Shown in pieces: positions 34,544-43,685 of a DNA stretch of 64,000 bases. The notes beneath the pieces were generated by a model. It did no database searches. It was not told the DNA's origin and worked only from the letters and a program-made list of their open reading frames with translations. Every line of letters begins with the position of its first letter. The stretch's first letter is position 1. Made by a program: the position numbers and the translations under genes. This DNA is from Chaetomium olivaceum (taxonomy: Eukaryota > Ascomycota > Sordariomycetes > Sordariales > Chaetomiaceae): positions 806,001-870,000 of the forward strand of contig JAYWVB010000007.1 in assembly GCA_039881045.1 (NCBI GenBank), given 5' to 3'.

Positions 34544-36389
34544 ACGTGGTTGATCACCGAGCGGCCCATATCACCGAGCGGTCCACTTTCCCTCCACGTC
34601 ACAACCTTCCACCTTCAAACTCCGCTACACCGCGACCAAAACTATGTCTATGCAAATGCAAGAAGCCAGAATCATCCTTGCCATTGAAGCAATTCATATG
34701 AGCAAAAAAATGTCGATCCGACGTGCTGCGCAGACGTATGATGTGCCGAAGTCGACCCTCATCGCCCGGATGAAGGGCCGCATCGCAAAGCCTGAGAAAC
34801 GCGACGTACAGCACAATCTGACCTTGGCTGAAGAAGAGACCCTTGTACGATATATCATCGATCTAGATTCGCGAGGGTTTCCGCCTCGTATTGATGGGGT
34901 AAAAGATATGGCCGATCTCCTTCTCGCGACGCGTCACGCGCGACCAACTGGCAAGCCGTGGGCATACCGGTTCATACGGCGCCGCCCGGAGCTCAAGACG
35001 CGCTTTTCGCGTGCGTACGACTTCCAGAGAGCCCTTTGCGAAGATCCAAAGATTATTGGGGACTGGTTCCGGTTGGTGGCCAACATGCGCACGAAATACA
35101 GCATCCAGAACACCGATTTTTACAACTTCGACGAGACAGGCTTTATGATGGGCATTATCTGTAGCAACATGGTCGTCACGCGTTCCGATCGACGCGGTCG
35201 AGGCAAGCAACTTCAGCCCGGCAATCGGGAATGGGCAACAGCTATTGAGTGCGTGAGCAGTGACGGCTTTGCGCTGCCACCATTCTTGATTGTACAGGGC
35301 GTCAACCACCTCGCCTCCTGGTACACCGAGTGCGATCTTCCCCCATCCTGGGTCATCAAGACCTCACCCGACGGCTGGACAGACAATGATACAGGCTTGG
35401 AATGGATCAAGCACTTCCACAAGCATACGGAGACCCAGCGGCAAGGGGTGTATCGGATGATAGTCCTAGATGGTCTCGAAAGCCACCTATCAGCCCAGTT
35501 TGAGGAGTTCTGCAAGGAGCACAATAGTATTACCCTCTGCCTCCCTTCTCACTTCTCGCACATCACCCAGCCTCTAGATGTCGGTTGTTTTAGCGTGTTG
35601 AAGCGGATATACGGCCGCGAACTCGAGGCCTTCATCAAGGCGCACATCAACCACACCACCAAGACCGAGTTCTTCATCGCGTTCAAAGCCGCCCACCTCG
35701 CCACATTGAAAGCTGAAAATATCAAGGCTGGCTTTCGAGGTACTGGCCTAGTACCGGACAACCCCCAAGCTGTCTTGTCGAAGCTTGACGTCAAGCTACG
35801 GACCCCAACACCGACTGGACCCCCCCTTCCAGAGGCCGACCTATGGGTCTCCCAGACACCGCACAAACCTGACGAGGCTGTTTTACAGTCTGAACATGTA
35901 CGGACCCGGATTGCCAATCATCAAGGAAGCTCTCCAACCAGCATGTTTTCCGCTGTAAAGCAATTGGCGAAGGGTACAGAGCTGATTGTTCACGAAATGA
36001 CCCTTCTTCGAGACCGAGTCCGAACTCTCGAGAAGGCTAACGAGGCCCTTTCAAAGCGCCGGAGGGCTAAGCGTACACGTCTCCAGGCTGGAGGGACACT
36101 TACTATAGAGGAAGGTCAGGTTTTGATCACCCAGAAGGAAACTGGTAGACGGCAATCGGGTAGGAGGCTGGCGGAAGGGGGTATGTCGGAGGCGGGGCTG
36201 TCGACTTTGCGGCGCTGTGGGAGGTGCGGCAAGACTGGCCACAACGTACGAACCTGTCAGGAGGTTGAGGAGACGTCAGCTGAGGAGAGTAGCATTGAGT
36301 GCAACTGATTTTCTTGTGTTGTGGTGGATTAACTGCCTGAAGAGGTTGCGACGTGGAGGGAAAGTGGACCGCTCGGTGATCAACCACGT
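34544..36389 (+). mobile_element. Fot/pogo-type DNA transposon P3
   Basis: 1846 bp flanked by TA (34542-34543 and 36390-36391). Left end: ACGTGGTTG, units ATCACCGAGCGGCCCAT and ATCACCGAGCGGTCCAC, TTTCCCTCCACGTC. Right end (inverted): ACGTGGTTG, a single unit ATCACCGAGCGGTCCAC, TTTCCCTCCACGTC. So the two ends differ by one 17-bp unit. It encodes one intact transposase. Confidence 0.95.
34644..36308 (+). CDS. P3 pogo transposase, intact
   Basis: 554 residues, ATG at 34644 (MSMQMQEARIILAIEAIHMS). HTH (MSIRRAAQTYDVPKSTLIAR), CENPB region (WAYRFIRRRPELKTRFSRAY), DDE core with YNFDETGFMMG, MIVLDGLESHL (His replaced by Leu in the usual DGHESH) and HITQPLDVGCFSVLKRIYGR; coiled basic stretch (LEKANEALSKRRRAKRTR) and C-terminal zinc knuckle CGRCGKTGHNVRTC. 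Closest in the window to P1. No stop or frameshift. Confidence 0.94.
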   Translation: MSMQMQEARIILAIEAIHMSKKMSIRRAAQTYDVPKSTLIARMKGRIAKPEKRDVQHNLTLAEEETLVRYIIDLDSRGFPPRIDGVKDMADLLLATRHARPTGKPWAYRFIRRRPELKTRFSRAYDFQRALCEDPKIIGDWFRLVANMRTKYSIQNTDFYNFDETGFMMGIICSNMVVTRSDRRGRGKQLQPGNREWATAIECVSSDGFALPPFLIVQGVNHLASWYTECDLPPSWVIKTSPDGWTDNDTGLEWIKHFHKHTETQRQGVYRMIVLDGLESHLSAQFEEFCKEHNSITLCLPSHFSHITQPLDVGCFSVLKRIYGRELEAFIKAHINHTTKTEFFIAFKAAHLATLKAENIKAGFRGTGLVPDNPQAVLSKLDVKLRTPTPTGPPLPEADLWVSQTPHKPDEAVLQSEHVRTRIANHQGSSPTSMFSAVKQLAKGTELIVHEMTLLRDRVRTLEKANEALSKRRRAKRTRLQAGGTLTIEEGQVLITQKETGRRQSGRRLAEGGMSEAGLSTLRRCGRCGKTGHNVRTCQEVEETSAEESSIECN

Positions 36390-36420
36390 TATAGAACATT
36401 CGAAGATAAATAATAGATTA

Positions 36421-38281
36421 ACGTACTTGCATAACGAAGCGCCCACCATAACGAAGCGCCCACTTTTTTACACCTAACAACCTTCCAACTCTATCCTCAC
36501 TTTTCTCCACACAACAAAATGGAATCTTTTCCAAAAGAAACTCGTATGATCCTTGCGCTTGAAGCTCTCAAGAAAGACCCTAAACTTTCTGTCCGAAAAG
36601 CTTCTGCGATCTACGAGGTCTCACGAAGCTCGCTCCGCGACCGACGCGCCGGAAAGCAACCACGACGCGAAATACCAGCCAACCTTCGAAAACTGACTGA
36701 CTTTGAAGAGCAAGTCCTTCTTGAGAGAGTACTCGACCTTGATGCGCGAGGATTTCAGCCCCAGCTCTCGGACCTTCGAGAAATGGCCGATCGCCTTCGG
36801 GCCGCACGCGGCGCGTCGGGCGTCGGACCCCGATGGGCAAACGGTTTCGTAAAGCGACATTCCAAGGTTACAACGCGTTTCCGACGTCAAATCGATTATC
36901 AGAGGGCCCAATGCGAAGATCCCGACGTGGTAAACGCGTGGTTTCGGCTCGTACGCAACGTAATCGACAAATACGCGATCCAAGAGGGGGACATCTACAA
37001 CTTCGACGAGACTGGGTTCCAGATGGGCATACTTTCGAGTGCAAAGGTCGTGACGAGCTCCGAGCGACGTGGACGGCCTCGCACAAAGCAGCCTGGCAAT
37101 CGAGAGTGGGTTACGGTGATCCAAGCTGTGTGTGCGGATGGCTGGGTCGTGCCGCCGTACTTTGTCGTCAAGGGGAAAAACCACCTCCTCCCTTGGTACC
37201 AGGACAGCCGGTTCCAGCCCGAATGGAGAGTCCATACAAGCGAGAATGGCTGGACAACAAATGAGATTGGCCTCGATTGGCTAAAACATTTCGACGAGGC
37301 TACCAAACGCCGTACGAGAGGGGTACATCGACTGCTCATCCTTGACGGCCACGAAAGCCACCACTCGGTCGACTTCGAAGATTTCTGCAAGGCCAACAAC
37401 ATTGTTACACTTTGCATGCCTCCCCATTCTTCCCACTTTCTCCAGCCTCTTGATGTTGGGTGTTTTAGTCCGCTCAAGGCCTCGTACGGCAAGCGGATTG
37501 AGCAGATGATGCGGATGCAGATCACCCACATTACGAAGGAGGACTTCTTCGACGCGTTTGTCGAGGCATTTCACGCTTCAATCACAGCGAACAACATACG
37601 AGCGGGCTTTAGAGCAACTGGCCTTGTTCCTTTTGACCCTGAATTGGTAGTTTCTTGCCTCGACCCTAAGCCACTTACCCCATCTCCTCCAAACTCGCGT
37701 CCCGGAACAGCCTCGACTTGGGCCCTGAAGACCCCATCCAATGCGTACGACGCGACCAAGAGCTCCATCACTCTCAAGCGGAAGATCGAGAACCATCAAG
37801 GTAGCTCTCCGACTCACATTTTCGACATCATCGACTTGCAGGCCAAGAGCATCTCAAAATTGGCACATGAAATGGTGTTACTCCGAGCTGAGGCCCAGGA
37901 ACTTCGTACAGCAAATGAGCGACTAAGCAAGCGCCGTAGGACAAAGAAAACGCGTCTGCAGGAAGGAGGATCACTTAGTTTACAAGAGGCAAAGGGTTTG
38001 ATGGCTGACCGGGGACTTGGTGATAAGGACTGCGAGGAAACGTCAGGGAGTAGTGGTTGTATAACAGTGGGTGGGCCACGCATTCGGCTCTGCAGCAACT
38101 GCAAGAAGCCCGGCCACAATGCGCGGACATGTCAAGTAGTTTGCGAGATGTCTGAAGACAGTGACTCCGAGTAGTTTCAATTGATTTGAGCTGTTGTGGC
38201 TGAATTGACTTACACAAAGTGGTTGAGGTCCGGGAAAAGTGGCCCACTCGTTATGGTGGCCCACTCGTTATGCAAGTACGT
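36421..38281 (+). mobile_element. Fot/pogo-type DNA transposon P4
   Basis: 1861 bp flanked by TA (36419-36420 and 38282-38283). Left end: ACGTACTTG, two identical units CATAACGAAGCGCCCAC, TTTTTT. Right end (inverted): ACGTACTTG, two identical units CATAACGAGTGGGCCAC, TTTTCC. The two units within an end are identical while the two ends differ, as if each end were homogenised separately. Only 27 bp of relic separate it from P3. Confidence 0.95.
36519..38174 (+). CDS. P4 pogo transposase, intact
   Basis: 551 residues, ATG at 36519 (MESFPKETRMILALEALKKD). HTH (LSVRKASAIYEVSRSSLRDR), CENPB region (WANGFVKRHSKVTTRFRRQI), DDE core with YNFDETGFQMG, LLILDGHESHHSVDF and HFLQPLDVGCFSPLKASYGK; coiled basic segment (LRTANERLSKRRRTKKTRL) and zinc knuckle CSNCKKPGHNARTC. 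No stop or frameshift, which contrasts with the many broken genes nearby. Confidence 0.94.
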   Translation: MESFPKETRMILALEALKKDPKLSVRKASAIYEVSRSSLRDRRAGKQPRREIPANLRKLTDFEEQVLLERVLDLDARGFQPQLSDLREMADRLRAARGASGVGPRWANGFVKRHSKVTTRFRRQIDYQRAQCEDPDVVNAWFRLVRNVIDKYAIQEGDIYNFDETGFQMGILSSAKVVTSSERRGRPRTKQPGNREWVTVIQAVCADGWVVPPYFVVKGKNHLLPWYQDSRFQPEWRVHTSENGWTTNEIGLDWLKHFDEATKRRTRGVHRLLILDGHESHHSVDFEDFCKANNIVTLCMPPHSSHFLQPLDVGCFSPLKASYGKRIEQMMRMQITHITKEDFFDAFVEAFHASITANNIRAGFRATGLVPFDPELVVSCLDPKPLTPSPPNSRPGTASTWALKTPSNAYDATKSSITLKRKIENHQGSSPTHIFDIIDLQAKSISKLAHEMVLLRAEAQELRTANERLSKRRRTKKTRLQEGGSLSLQEAKGLMADRGLGDKDCEETSGSSGCITVGGPRIRLCSNCKKPGHNARTCQVVCEMSEDSDSE

Positions 38282-38283
38282 TA

Positions 38284-38731
38284 CTAGAAGCCCTTAACGT
38301 ATTAATATAATATATTGGGATAACCGGATTTCCCCAGAGATTTATCCCCCATCACTAGTAGAAAGTCTAGATACTAGAAGTTAATAAGGTAATGATACCT
38401 AAGTAAGGTAAAGTAAGGAATATAATACTAGTTAGTAAGTTGAAAGTTACTTTCGCTCTAAATGGGTATCTATCTATAGATAATATAATATTAAAAATGG
38501 TAACTTCACGCCTAGGACTCTAAATATACCCTTCTATATTCTAGATAAGAACTTAGGGTTGTATAATCTAAAATAGTTTAACTAGAAAGTCCCTAGTTAG
38601 ATAGCTATAAGTATATAAGTAACCGTTTTCCCTATTACTCTACGATCCATTCGCTTCATCCTAGCATAATAATTATCCCCTTATTAAACTTGCTAGAGAT
38701 AGATATAAAACTATTAAAGCCTCCTAGAGGT
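38284..38731 (-). pseudogene. Gypsy relic: integrase core
   Basis: AT-rich. On the minus strand the frame around 38380-38560 reads YNPKFLSRI, then KGIFRVLGVKLPF, YY, IDTHLERK and VLYSLL. This follows the Ty3/gypsy integrase pattern DRGPQF...W..F...LGVKL.FS..YHPQTDGQTER with C-to-T decay. It lies upstream (in element sense) of the integrase tail at 31.6-31.9 kb. Confidence 0.65.
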
Positions 38732-38736
38732 ATTAC

Positions 38737-39132
38737 TGTCACGGTTATGGCCGCCTGCAGCCGGCCGGCGGGGTACGCCGGCAGTACCCCGAGCCAATCG
38801 TTGAATAAAATTACCTGGCCAATGAGACAACGGCTGCGTTGCTCACGAAGGGCCATGCCAAGGGAATGAGCAAGTACTCATCCTGCTCACTAAGGGAGTT
38901 GTGAGCACACTGAGCACCCAGGAATTAGATAGTATATAGTCACTCGTTCTGGAGAGCTCTGGGAGTTCTCCAGTTAGCAATCACAACTACAGTTCGCTAC
39001 AAGCTCGAGAGCCTACTGTTGAGACAAGTCTTTGTTGTGCACCTTTTGGCTGCACCGAACCTAGTACCTTTGCAAGACACCTTCAATCAGACTGAACCCT
39101 AACAGGACAAGGTCCAGGAGAGGTTCGTCACA
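38737..39132. repeat. Solo LTR, copy 1, with 5-bp target duplication
   Basis: 396 bp starting TGTCACGG and ending CGTCACA (TG...CA), flanked by ATTAC on both sides (38732-38736 and 39133-39137). A second copy of the same length lies at 61169-61564 with few differences. TATATAG near 38935 could be the LTR TATA box. No internal retrotransposon region accompanies it, so it is a recombination product of a full element. Confidence 0.9.
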
Positions 39133-39137
39133 ATTAC

Positions 39138-39280
39138 CTAGAACTTACTAAAATTAATGACCGGAATAGCTAGAATAAAATCGAAAATAACAGTATAGTC
39201 TAGAATGGATAGTATCTATATTAGTTTTATCTCGCATAATAGTAACTATTTATTTATCGAGTTTTCCTAATATTCTAGGT
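39138..39280. other. AT-rich relic between solo LTR and P5
   Basis: Short AT-rich segment of the substrate element; no domain legible. The left boundary of P5 lies somewhere near its end. Confidence 0.45.
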
Positions 39281-41067
39281 AGTACTTTACATCAAGTTCC
39301 TCAACCATCTAAGATGCCACCTACTTTAAGGGAAGACCGGATAGTCTTGGCCCTCGAAGCTCTTCAGAACGACAAGAATCTGACCGAACGAGCCGCAGCT
39401 AAGATATATGGCGTCGACCGTAGAACCCTAGGTCGGTCGTCGCGCGCCGCGCCGGCAAGCCTGCACGACGCGATATGCCAGTCAACTCGCGTAAGCTCAC
39501 AGATCTCGAAGAGCGTACGATAGTTCAGTATATACTTGAACTGGATGCGCGCGCATTTCCCCCTAGACTGCGTGGTGTAGAAGATATGGCCAACCACCTG
39601 CTCCGCAAACGCGATGCACTCCCTGTCGGCAAGCTCTGGGCCCACAACTTTGTCAAACGCCAGCCACAGCTCCGTACGCGTTTTACGCGTAGATACGACT
39701 ACCAGAGAGCTAAATGCGAGGATCCCAAGGTCATTGGCGCATGGTTTATCCTTGTTCAGAACACCAGGGCCAAATACGGGATTGTAGATGACGATGTCTA
39801 CAACTTCGACGAGACTGGGTTTATGATGGGCATCATCTTTGCAGGCATGGTAGTTACGACTTCAGACGGCCGTAGCAAGGCTAAACTAGCCCAACCTGGC
39901 AACCGCGAATGGGCAACAGTGATCGGGGCAGCAGTTAATGCCCTTGGCTGGGCTCTCCCCCCCTATATCATCCTGGCCGCGCAATACCACCTCAGCAACT
40001 GGTATAAAGAGTGCGACCTACCACTCGACTGGCGCATCGCGACTACCAAAAATGGCTGGACTACCAATGCAGTTGGCCTTGACTAGATCAAGCACTTCGA
40101 CTACCATACGACGTTTCGGACAAAGGGTACTTACCGGTTGTTAATCCTCGACGGCCACGAAAGCCACCACTCGCCCGAGTTTGAGCTCTACTGCAAGGAG
40201 AACAACATCATCACTCTCTGCATGCCTGCACACTCCTCTCACAAGTGCCAGCCACTTGATGTTGGCTGCTTCGGGCCATTGAAGCAGTCCTATGGTCGCC
40301 AGATTGAAGAGCTAATGCGAGCGCATATCAACCACATCAGCAAGCTCGAGTTCCTTTGCGCCTTTCGCGAGGCCTTCTTTGCCTCTATGACAGAGAAGAA
40401 TATCCAGGGTGGGTTTGCAGGGGCTGGTATCGTACCGTTCGATCCAGAGAGTACTTTCTAAGCTGGATGTCAAGCTTCATACACCAACACCCCCAAGCTC
40501 CCGACCTGGCACTGCACAACTATGGGTCTCTAAGACCCCGCATAATGCCCAGGAAGCCCACTCGCAGTCAAACCTTATTAAGGGGCGGATTTCCAGTCAT
40601 CAAAATAGCTCCTCGGCTTCGATGTTAGCTGCAGTTGACCAGCTTGTAAAAGGTGCAACGGCTGTAATGCACCAAGTAACTCTTCTTCAGTCAGAGGTCT
40701 CTTCGCTCCGCAAGGTCAACGAGGGACTAAGCAAGCGCCGGAGAGCCAAAAAAAAACACGCGTGCAACTTGGAGGGTCACTTACTGTACAAGATGCACAG
40801 GATCTACTAGGCCAGACGGCCGTAAGTGGGGAGGTGGTCCAAGAAACGCAGCAGGATGGTGGTAGTGTAAGGGGGTGCGGGACGAAGGTTCAGTGTTGCA
40901 GTACATGCCGCAAGCCTGGTCATAATGCTCGCACCTGTCAAGAGGGTGCAGAAGCTACTGATGCAGCTATTTCCGATGTGATTATAGTCATTTCCTAGTG
41001 TTGTAGCTCGTAAGTGGGAATAGTAGGAGGGTCGTGTAAAAGTGGCCGACCCACTGATAAAATACGT
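39281..41067 (+). mobile_element. Fot/pogo-type DNA transposon P5, left end lost
   Basis: The right end (inverted) reads ACGTATTTT, one 17-bp unit ATCAGTGGGTCGGCCAC, TTTTACAC, followed by TA at 41068-41069. No matching left end is present; the sequence ACTTTACATCAAG at about 39283 may be the inner remnant of it. The transposase is broken in several places, so P5 is dead and older than P2-P4. Confidence 0.8.
39314..40998 (+). pseudogene. P5 pogo transposase, broken
   Basis: Segments in order: HTH (MPPTLREDRIVLALEALQND...AAKIYGVDRRTL); frameshift near 39430; SRKLTDLEERTIVQYILELD through YNFDETGFMMG to NGWTTNAVGLD; TAG at 40084-40086 where relatives have Trp (GLEWIKHF); LLILDGHESHHSPEF and KCQPLDVGCFGPLKQSYGRQ; frameshift near 40455 (DPES then VLSKLDVKLHTPTP); frameshift near 40755 in a run of A; zinc knuckle CSTCRKPGHNARTC. 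At least four lesions. The TAG and loss of the left end suggest genuine decay. Confidence 0.88.
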
Positions 41068-41069
41068 TA

Positions 41070-41758
41070 TAAGTTCTTATAGTTTATATATACCTAAACT
41101 TCGTATATTATACTATTAAGGTATAGTTTCTATTCCTAAAATACTTTAATAATTACAAGAAGCACCTTATTGTAGATCAGGTAGTTAAACCTTAGTCCCT
41201 CGAGCTTCTTAGAGAAGAACGTAACTAAGTAAAACTTATTGTCCTTATCTCTCCAACAAAACTATCCTTTAATCGTATTTTAAAGTATTAAGCTCGACTT
41301 TAAAAGGTAAATTTAGGTTAGATAGTATAAGTACTAGATCGGCGATAATTGTATTATAGATCGATTAGAAGGCTTACTTATACTCCTTCTTCTATTAGGA
41401 TATAATATCTTTTTTAGTAAGTTTATATAGAGGTTTTACAATATTATTGAAGTTTTTAATAAATATTCTAACGAAATTGGTAAATCTAATAAATCCTTTA
41501 ATCTTTATAGTATTTATTTGTACTATCTACGTCTTAAGAGCTTTCAGCTTCTCGAGCTTGATCTTAACCTATTCTAAGAAGATCTCGTAACCTAGAAATA
41601 TAGTCTTTTTAATATAAAACTTACTCTTATTCTTATTAACTAATAACTTATACTTATATAGTATACTTAATATCTACTATATATATTCCTTATATTCTTC
41701 GAGTATTTTAAGGTAAATATAGACATTATTTAAGTAATAGACTATATAAATTTATTAA
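41070..41758 (-). pseudogene. Gypsy relic: reverse transcriptase C-terminus and RNase H start
   Basis: Clear minus-strand reading with only scattered stops. LYKYKLLVNKNKSKFYIKK, TIFLGYEI, VKIKLEKLKALKT, then IKGFIRFTNFVRIFIKNF, NNIVKPLYKLTKKD and KKEYK. This matches the Ty3/gypsy RT palm/thumb to RNase H connection (xxNxxKCxFxxxExxFLGYxI...GFxxFYRxFIxNFSxIxxPLxxLTKKD). The last 15 bp (41744-41758) are the left target duplication of the ORF1-only LINE. Confidence 0.82.
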
Positions 41759-43670
41759 ATCACAGTAAAACTTCACAGTATACAGGGAGATATGAAGAAC
41801 TTGAAAAGGGACAGCTTTGCGTTAACTGCGTCAAAATACACGAAATCACCTGCATTCGAGAGGGCTTGCAAAGCTCTAAGCCCCGGCCTCGGCCCAACTG
41901 TTGCGGGAGCCATTGTGGGCGACTACAATGGCCTCGAGAACAGGGGGACTGTCGACGGGAGGAAAGGAAAAATCTGTCCCAGTTGTGGGGCCCGCCCCAC
42001 CGCCCGGAAGAACCCAGCCAATTAGAGCTCACCAAAGCGATGAAGATATGAACGACGACGACGACGACAACGATAGCCTCGACGGGAGCACCCCGTTTAC
42101 AGGATTGAAGGACGAGACAATAGCTGGGATGCTGATGGATACGGTGAAGACGGACGACCGGGACACGGCGTATATGGTCGACGAGCTGATGGAACGACTA
42201 CGGAAGCAAAGATCAAAGATCGGGGCCCTCGAAGCGGCCGCAGCAGCTACGGCCGCAGCGGCTAGTTCAGAGGGCCTCCGGAAGACTATTATAGAGGCCG
42301 TGGCGGGGGTGGTGAAGGAGGAGATTGGGAAGGTAACGGGGGAGCTCCAGAAGGAAATACAGGAGTTGAAGAAAGGGGGTCGGGCTGTATCGACAGCCCG
42401 CTCGTGGGCTACGGTTGCGGCCGAGGAACCCCCGAAGAAGGTTATACCAGGAAGGCTTTATAGGGAGGTGCTAGTTCGGGGGTCGATGGAGCCATCGTTA
42501 ACGAGGAGGTTACCACAAGAAGTGGTCCAAGCAGTTAACGGGGCGTCGGAGAGAAAGGGAGCTATTGCGGCCCGGAGGCTCCCAAGTGGTGATGTTATCG
42601 TTACATTTAGGGACACGGAAAGGAAAAAGGAGTGGCACGAAAAGGAGGGGAATAGAGGGTGGATAACAAAGGCCTTCGGGGAGGCTGCAGAGGAGAGGAA
42701 GAGGACCTTTACAGTCCTAGCGAAGGGGATGTTGAAGAGAGACTTGAAGGGGGTAACGGAGGAGGAGTTCGGCAGGTCGACTGGACTATCGACAGTTGAA
42801 AGAGTTCGGTTCCGGATCCCAACAAGGGAAGGTATTACAAGGGCTACAGCCCTAATTAGCCTGGCTAGCCAGGAGGAGGCAAAGAAGGCGTGTGAGGAAG
42901 GGGTCCTCTGGCAGGCTCAGCTATTCGACTGCGAGCCATATTGGGGAGCACTGCAGGCGACGCAGTGTTATAAGTGCTGGGGATGGGGGCATACCCAACG
43001 GTTTTGCAAGGGAAAGGCTACCTGCCCGCGGTGTGCGGCAGGGGTACACGGGGAGGGCGGGAGGGCAGGGGAGGCCCAATGCCCTACCCTGGAAAATAGG
43101 ATCCCACTTAGGTGTACGGCCTGTGGAGGGAGGCACCCGGCCTGGGTACGGTGGTGCCCGGAAGCAGTTAAAGCCCGGGGTGCGGCAAGGGAGGCATACT
43201 TTTTCCGGCCAAGGACCTTTGAGCTGGCCCTTCAGAACAAACAACAACGACAACAGCCACTACAACAGATGCGGAATATTACCTTCCAGGGGGTCCAAGA
43301 CCCAATGGAGGAAGCCGACGATGGCTTCCAAGAAGCAGGAAAAAGGAAGCGGCTCCGGGGTCGACCCCCCGGCTTCGCTATAGCCCAGGAGGGGGCAAGA
43401 AGAGACCCGAGGCAGGGAAAGCTAACCTTTGCGATGCGGGTTAATACAGCGCTGGCCGGCCAAGGCCAGGAGGGAGGTATGCAGGGGGCTGAGTAGGCTC
43501 CTTTAACCTGTAGAGCGAGACGAAGTCTCCGAACCCGATGGCCTGGAAGAACGGTATATAGGTTTTTCACCCGGCTAGGGCTCCCTAGCACGGTTTTCCT
43601 ATATAGGCTAGCTAGTAGTAGGACCGGCACGCCCCCTGTAGGGTATAACGGCGTAGGAAACAATAACAAT
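41759..43670 (+). mobile_element. ORF1-only (half) Tad1-like LINE
   Basis: 1.9-kb insertion flanked by a perfect 15-bp duplication ATATAAATTTATTAA (41744-41758 and 43671-43685). It has a 5' leader, an ORF1 gene, and then directly a LINE-like 3' UTR (GGACCGGCACGCCCCCTG, GGCGTAGGAAACAATAACAAT) related to that of copies A-C. There is no endonuclease or reverse transcriptase. It interrupts the gypsy RT relic. Confidence 0.9.
41928..43496 (+). CDS. LINE ORF1 (gag-like, zinc-knuckle nucleic-acid-binding protein)
   Basis: Intact frame from ATG at 41928 (MASRTGGLSTGG), about 522 residues. Acidic Asp-rich stretch, coiled coil (MDELMER-like, LRKQRSKIGALEAAAAA...KEEIGKVTGELQKEIQELKK), a central domain (AARRLPSGDVIVTFRDTERK, VERVRFRIPTREGITRATAL), and three Cys/His knuckles: CYKCWGWGHTQRFC, CPRCAAGVHGEGG...C and CTACGGRHPAWVRWC. 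Same architecture as copy B ORF1 but clearly diverged in sequence, so it is from a sister family. An overlapping upstream frame (41792-42025, MKNLKRDSFALTASKYTKSP) could be a leader ORF. Confidence 0.87.
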   Translation: MASRTGGLSTGGKEKSVPVVGPAPPPGRTQPIRAHQSDEDMNDDDDDNDSLDGSTPFTGLKDETIAGMLMDTVKTDDRDTAYMVDELMERLRKQRSKIGALEAAAAATAAAASSEGLRKTIIEAVAGVVKEEIGKVTGELQKEIQELKKGGRAVSTARSWATVAAEEPPKKVIPGRLYREVLVRGSMEPSLTRRLPQEVVQAVNGASERKGAIAARRLPSGDVIVTFRDTERKKEWHEKEGNRGWITKAFGEAAEERKRTFTVLAKGMLKRDLKGVTEEEFGRSTGLSTVERVRFRIPTREGITRATALISLASQEEAKKACEEGVLWQAQLFDCEPYWGALQATQCYKCWGWGHTQRFCKGKATCPRCAAGVHGEGGRAGEAQCPTLENRIPLRCTACGGRHPAWVRWCPEAVKARGAAREAYFFRPRTFELALQNKQQRQQPLQQMRNITFQGVQDPMEEADDGFQEAGKRKRLRGRPPGFAIAQEGARRDPRQGKLTFAMRVNTALAGQGQEGGMQGAE

Positions 43671-43685
43671 ATATAAATTTATTAA

